A DNA stretch of 64,000 nt from Camarhynchus parvulus (Eukaryota > Chordata > Aves > Passeriformes > Thraupidae). Below are positions 62,124-64,000 of this stretch, piece by piece (within the stretch, counting starts at the first letter, position 1; each line of letters begins with the position of its first letter). The position numbers and the translations under genes are program-made. The DNA is taken from the NCBI RefSeq assembly GCF_901933205.1, contig NC_044574.1, positions 46,967,609-47,031,608 of the forward strand. Reading direction: 5' to 3'. The notes under the pieces were generated by a model that saw only the letters and a list, made by a program, of their open reading frames with translations, searched no databases and was not told the origin of the DNA.

Positions 62124-64000
62124 AAAATAATATATTTTTTGAAAATAAGGAAGTGGTTTCTAGTCAATATCAACCAACAGTTGAGAAATCAAATTAAAGA
62201 ATGCAACAGCAATTTATTTTTATCTGTGTGGCTTTTGTCCTGGTCCCTCTGTTTTACTTTAGTAATTCAGGGTTTTTTTTTTAAAGGTCAAAAGTAAAGC
62301 AGTCCAGCTACACTAAAAACACACTGACATCTTTAATAAAGTGGTAATAATTTTAAAATGTCTGCAAAGTTATAGATGTGAAGAATGTCGAAGTAAATCA
62401 AATAAATAGACACCCATAAATTGAAAGTTTTGGAGTTTTTTAAAAGCACAATTTAAAATTAATAATCAACATTTAAAGATGTGTTTTCATCTTCCCATAA
62501 TGTTCAACTGCACATTTCTTTTATGCCCACTGAAATATGACAGCAGAAAAGTCTATGTGGTCTCCTAAAAATAGATATGCAACAACCTTGCCAAAGAGCT
62601 TAAAAAAATTCCCTGTCTCCCAAAATGACACATTAATCACACATTTGAGACATTTCATTAATATCAATTTTTTCTGCTCATTTGAGTGAATTTTTCTGGC
62701 TGGAGTTTGCATGATTACTATTAAAAATAAAGTTCTTGAATAAAATATGAATCATCAGTTCTGTTTTGTTCTATTCAAAGCAGTTTCCAACTTCACCTAT
62801 CCAGTCTTCTTACATATTCCTACAGATATGCCACAAAGTAAATTTTCACTGGCCCTTCAATCAAGCCACAAAAATTAATTGAATCATGTACAGCAAGAGC
62901 ATCTCAGTTGGTAAGCACTGTCTACTATTTCTGTTGCAAGTGAATGCAGTTATAAAATATGAAGGAAAAAAATCTGAGGACTTAATGCAAATTTGTTTAA
63001 TATAATTTTCTCATTACTTCTGCTATTAAATGTATATATATAGTTAATTCTAAATATTTTTATTTTAAATATACATAATATATAATATAATGTTTCACAT
63101 TAATTGTAACACTCTGAATAGTTTAAAATAAATTCTTATCACTATCACTAAAGTGAAATAAATGATAATTACATTATTTCTTATAACCATTCTGAAAACA
63201 CAGGTCTAATATTATGTATTATGCTATTAGAAACAATACATCCTAATACATTTTTTTTCTTTTTTAGGAAAGAAGAACTAAAAAGAAAAGAACTAAAAGT
63301 AAATTATTTGAAACAACACTTATTCCTAGGGCTCTTGGTGAGGGAAGTCGAAGAGAGGATTGTCTAATACAACCCTTATTCACCACCATCTGCTGCTGCT
63401 TGAACCTGGTGAATACATATATCATACATTTTCCTTTTGGCATCCCTTGCCAGTGCTTTTGAAGTTCACTAGAAATGCTAGGGTTTGTGAGAACAACAGA
63501 TGGATAATACTCTTTACAGTCAAGGAGGTATACTATTCAAACTTCATCACCCAGATTTGCCAAGAAACCTTAGCAATGCTGTAACACAGCCCTGCTGCTT
63601 TATTGTGACCTCTCCTTAAGGAGGGTCATTCTGAACTCTGACAGTGACTTGCCTAAATTAGCATTTCCTCTTGGTTGTATTCAAAAATATTTGTTTGATT
63701 TATTCCTCTGTGTTTTCATCCCCAAAATTCAATTTGAAATTATCCTCCAGCTGCACTTCCGTTTCTTTTTATTTCTCTATTTATAGGTTGTATTAACAAT
63801 GTATTGGCACCACATCAGTACCCAGTATCAATGTGTTTGCATTATGAGACTGAGTTAACAAAAAGTAAAAAACCCTTTGTTTGTTAATATGCTGACTCAA
63901 GTAACACACTGTTAATATGCATTTCTTTCTACAACCTATCAGTCATCACCAAATTTGAGCGCTAGACTTTCAGCTTAATTAATTACATTTGCTGCTTGTT

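Larger units (their letters stand above)
55172..64000 (-). other. Intron 5' of e1, partial, more than 8.8 kb
   Basis: I searched the minus strand for the upstream human peptides (GPLGPPGQKGSIG, GIPGMNGQK) and found none. It holds a CR1 fragment (58,331-58,482), two small tandem duplications and a very AT-rich stretch at about 63,030-63,100. Confidence 0.7.

Noticed and set aside
1..64000. tRNA, CRISPR, bacterial operons or mobile islands
   Set aside because: No B-box-like tRNA motif, regular spacer array, Shine-Dalgarno-led gene cluster or insertion-sequence ends were seen; everything fits a vertebrate intron-rich locus.

Overview
The window is vertebrate nuclear DNA, most likely avian. It is AT-rich and contains a run of very short, phase-0, GT-AG bounded exons on the minus strand, separated by introns of about 0.16 to 11.3 kb. 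It carries a minus-strand CR1 LINE fragment near 58.3-58.5 kb. CR1 is typical of birds and other sauropsids, and the fairly compact introns favour a bird; the species cannot be read from the sequence.

I can support only one gene: a partial COL25A1, collagen XXV or CLAC-P, a transmembrane collagen of the MACIT group. Twenty-six coding exons lie between 55,171 (5' side) and 1,600 (3' side). They match, in order and exon by exon, the second half of the human protein as I remember it. They include the unusual non-collagenous stretch TEIIDYNGN...RIATLTVT and the C-terminal DAPCQL motif. The first part of the gene (cytoplasmic tail, signal anchor, furin site, first collagen repeats) lies beyond 64,000. 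The last few C-terminal residues and the 3' UTR lie before position 1. Exons are numbered e1-e26 below in transcript order within this window.

Layout: 64,000-55,172 is an intron with a CR1 fragment and nothing else recognisable. From 55,171 to 43,035, six exons (e1-e6) encode Gly-X-Y repeats; e2 is 28 nt rather than a multiple of three, which would shift the reading frame. An 11.3 kb intron follows (43,034-31,692). From 31,691 to 19,463, twelve exons (e7-e18) include the non-collagenous spacer, which ends in a 24-nt microexon (e12). From 17,403 to 7,654, six exons (e19-e24) follow; the intron between e19 and e20 holds a GC/CpG-rich module with a perfect CTCF-type core and a REST (RE1)-like site. 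At 2,201-1,600 two similar exons (e25, e26) each end in GLDAPC(P/Q)L. They look like a tandem duplication giving alternative C-termini.

The remaining open frames are short, antisense to exons, or have no recognisable product. I found no RNA gene, CRISPR array, bacterial feature or clearly new system. The items most worth checking are the frame-breaking 28-nt exon, the duplicated terminal exons, the CTCF/RE1 module, and the 24-nt microexon.
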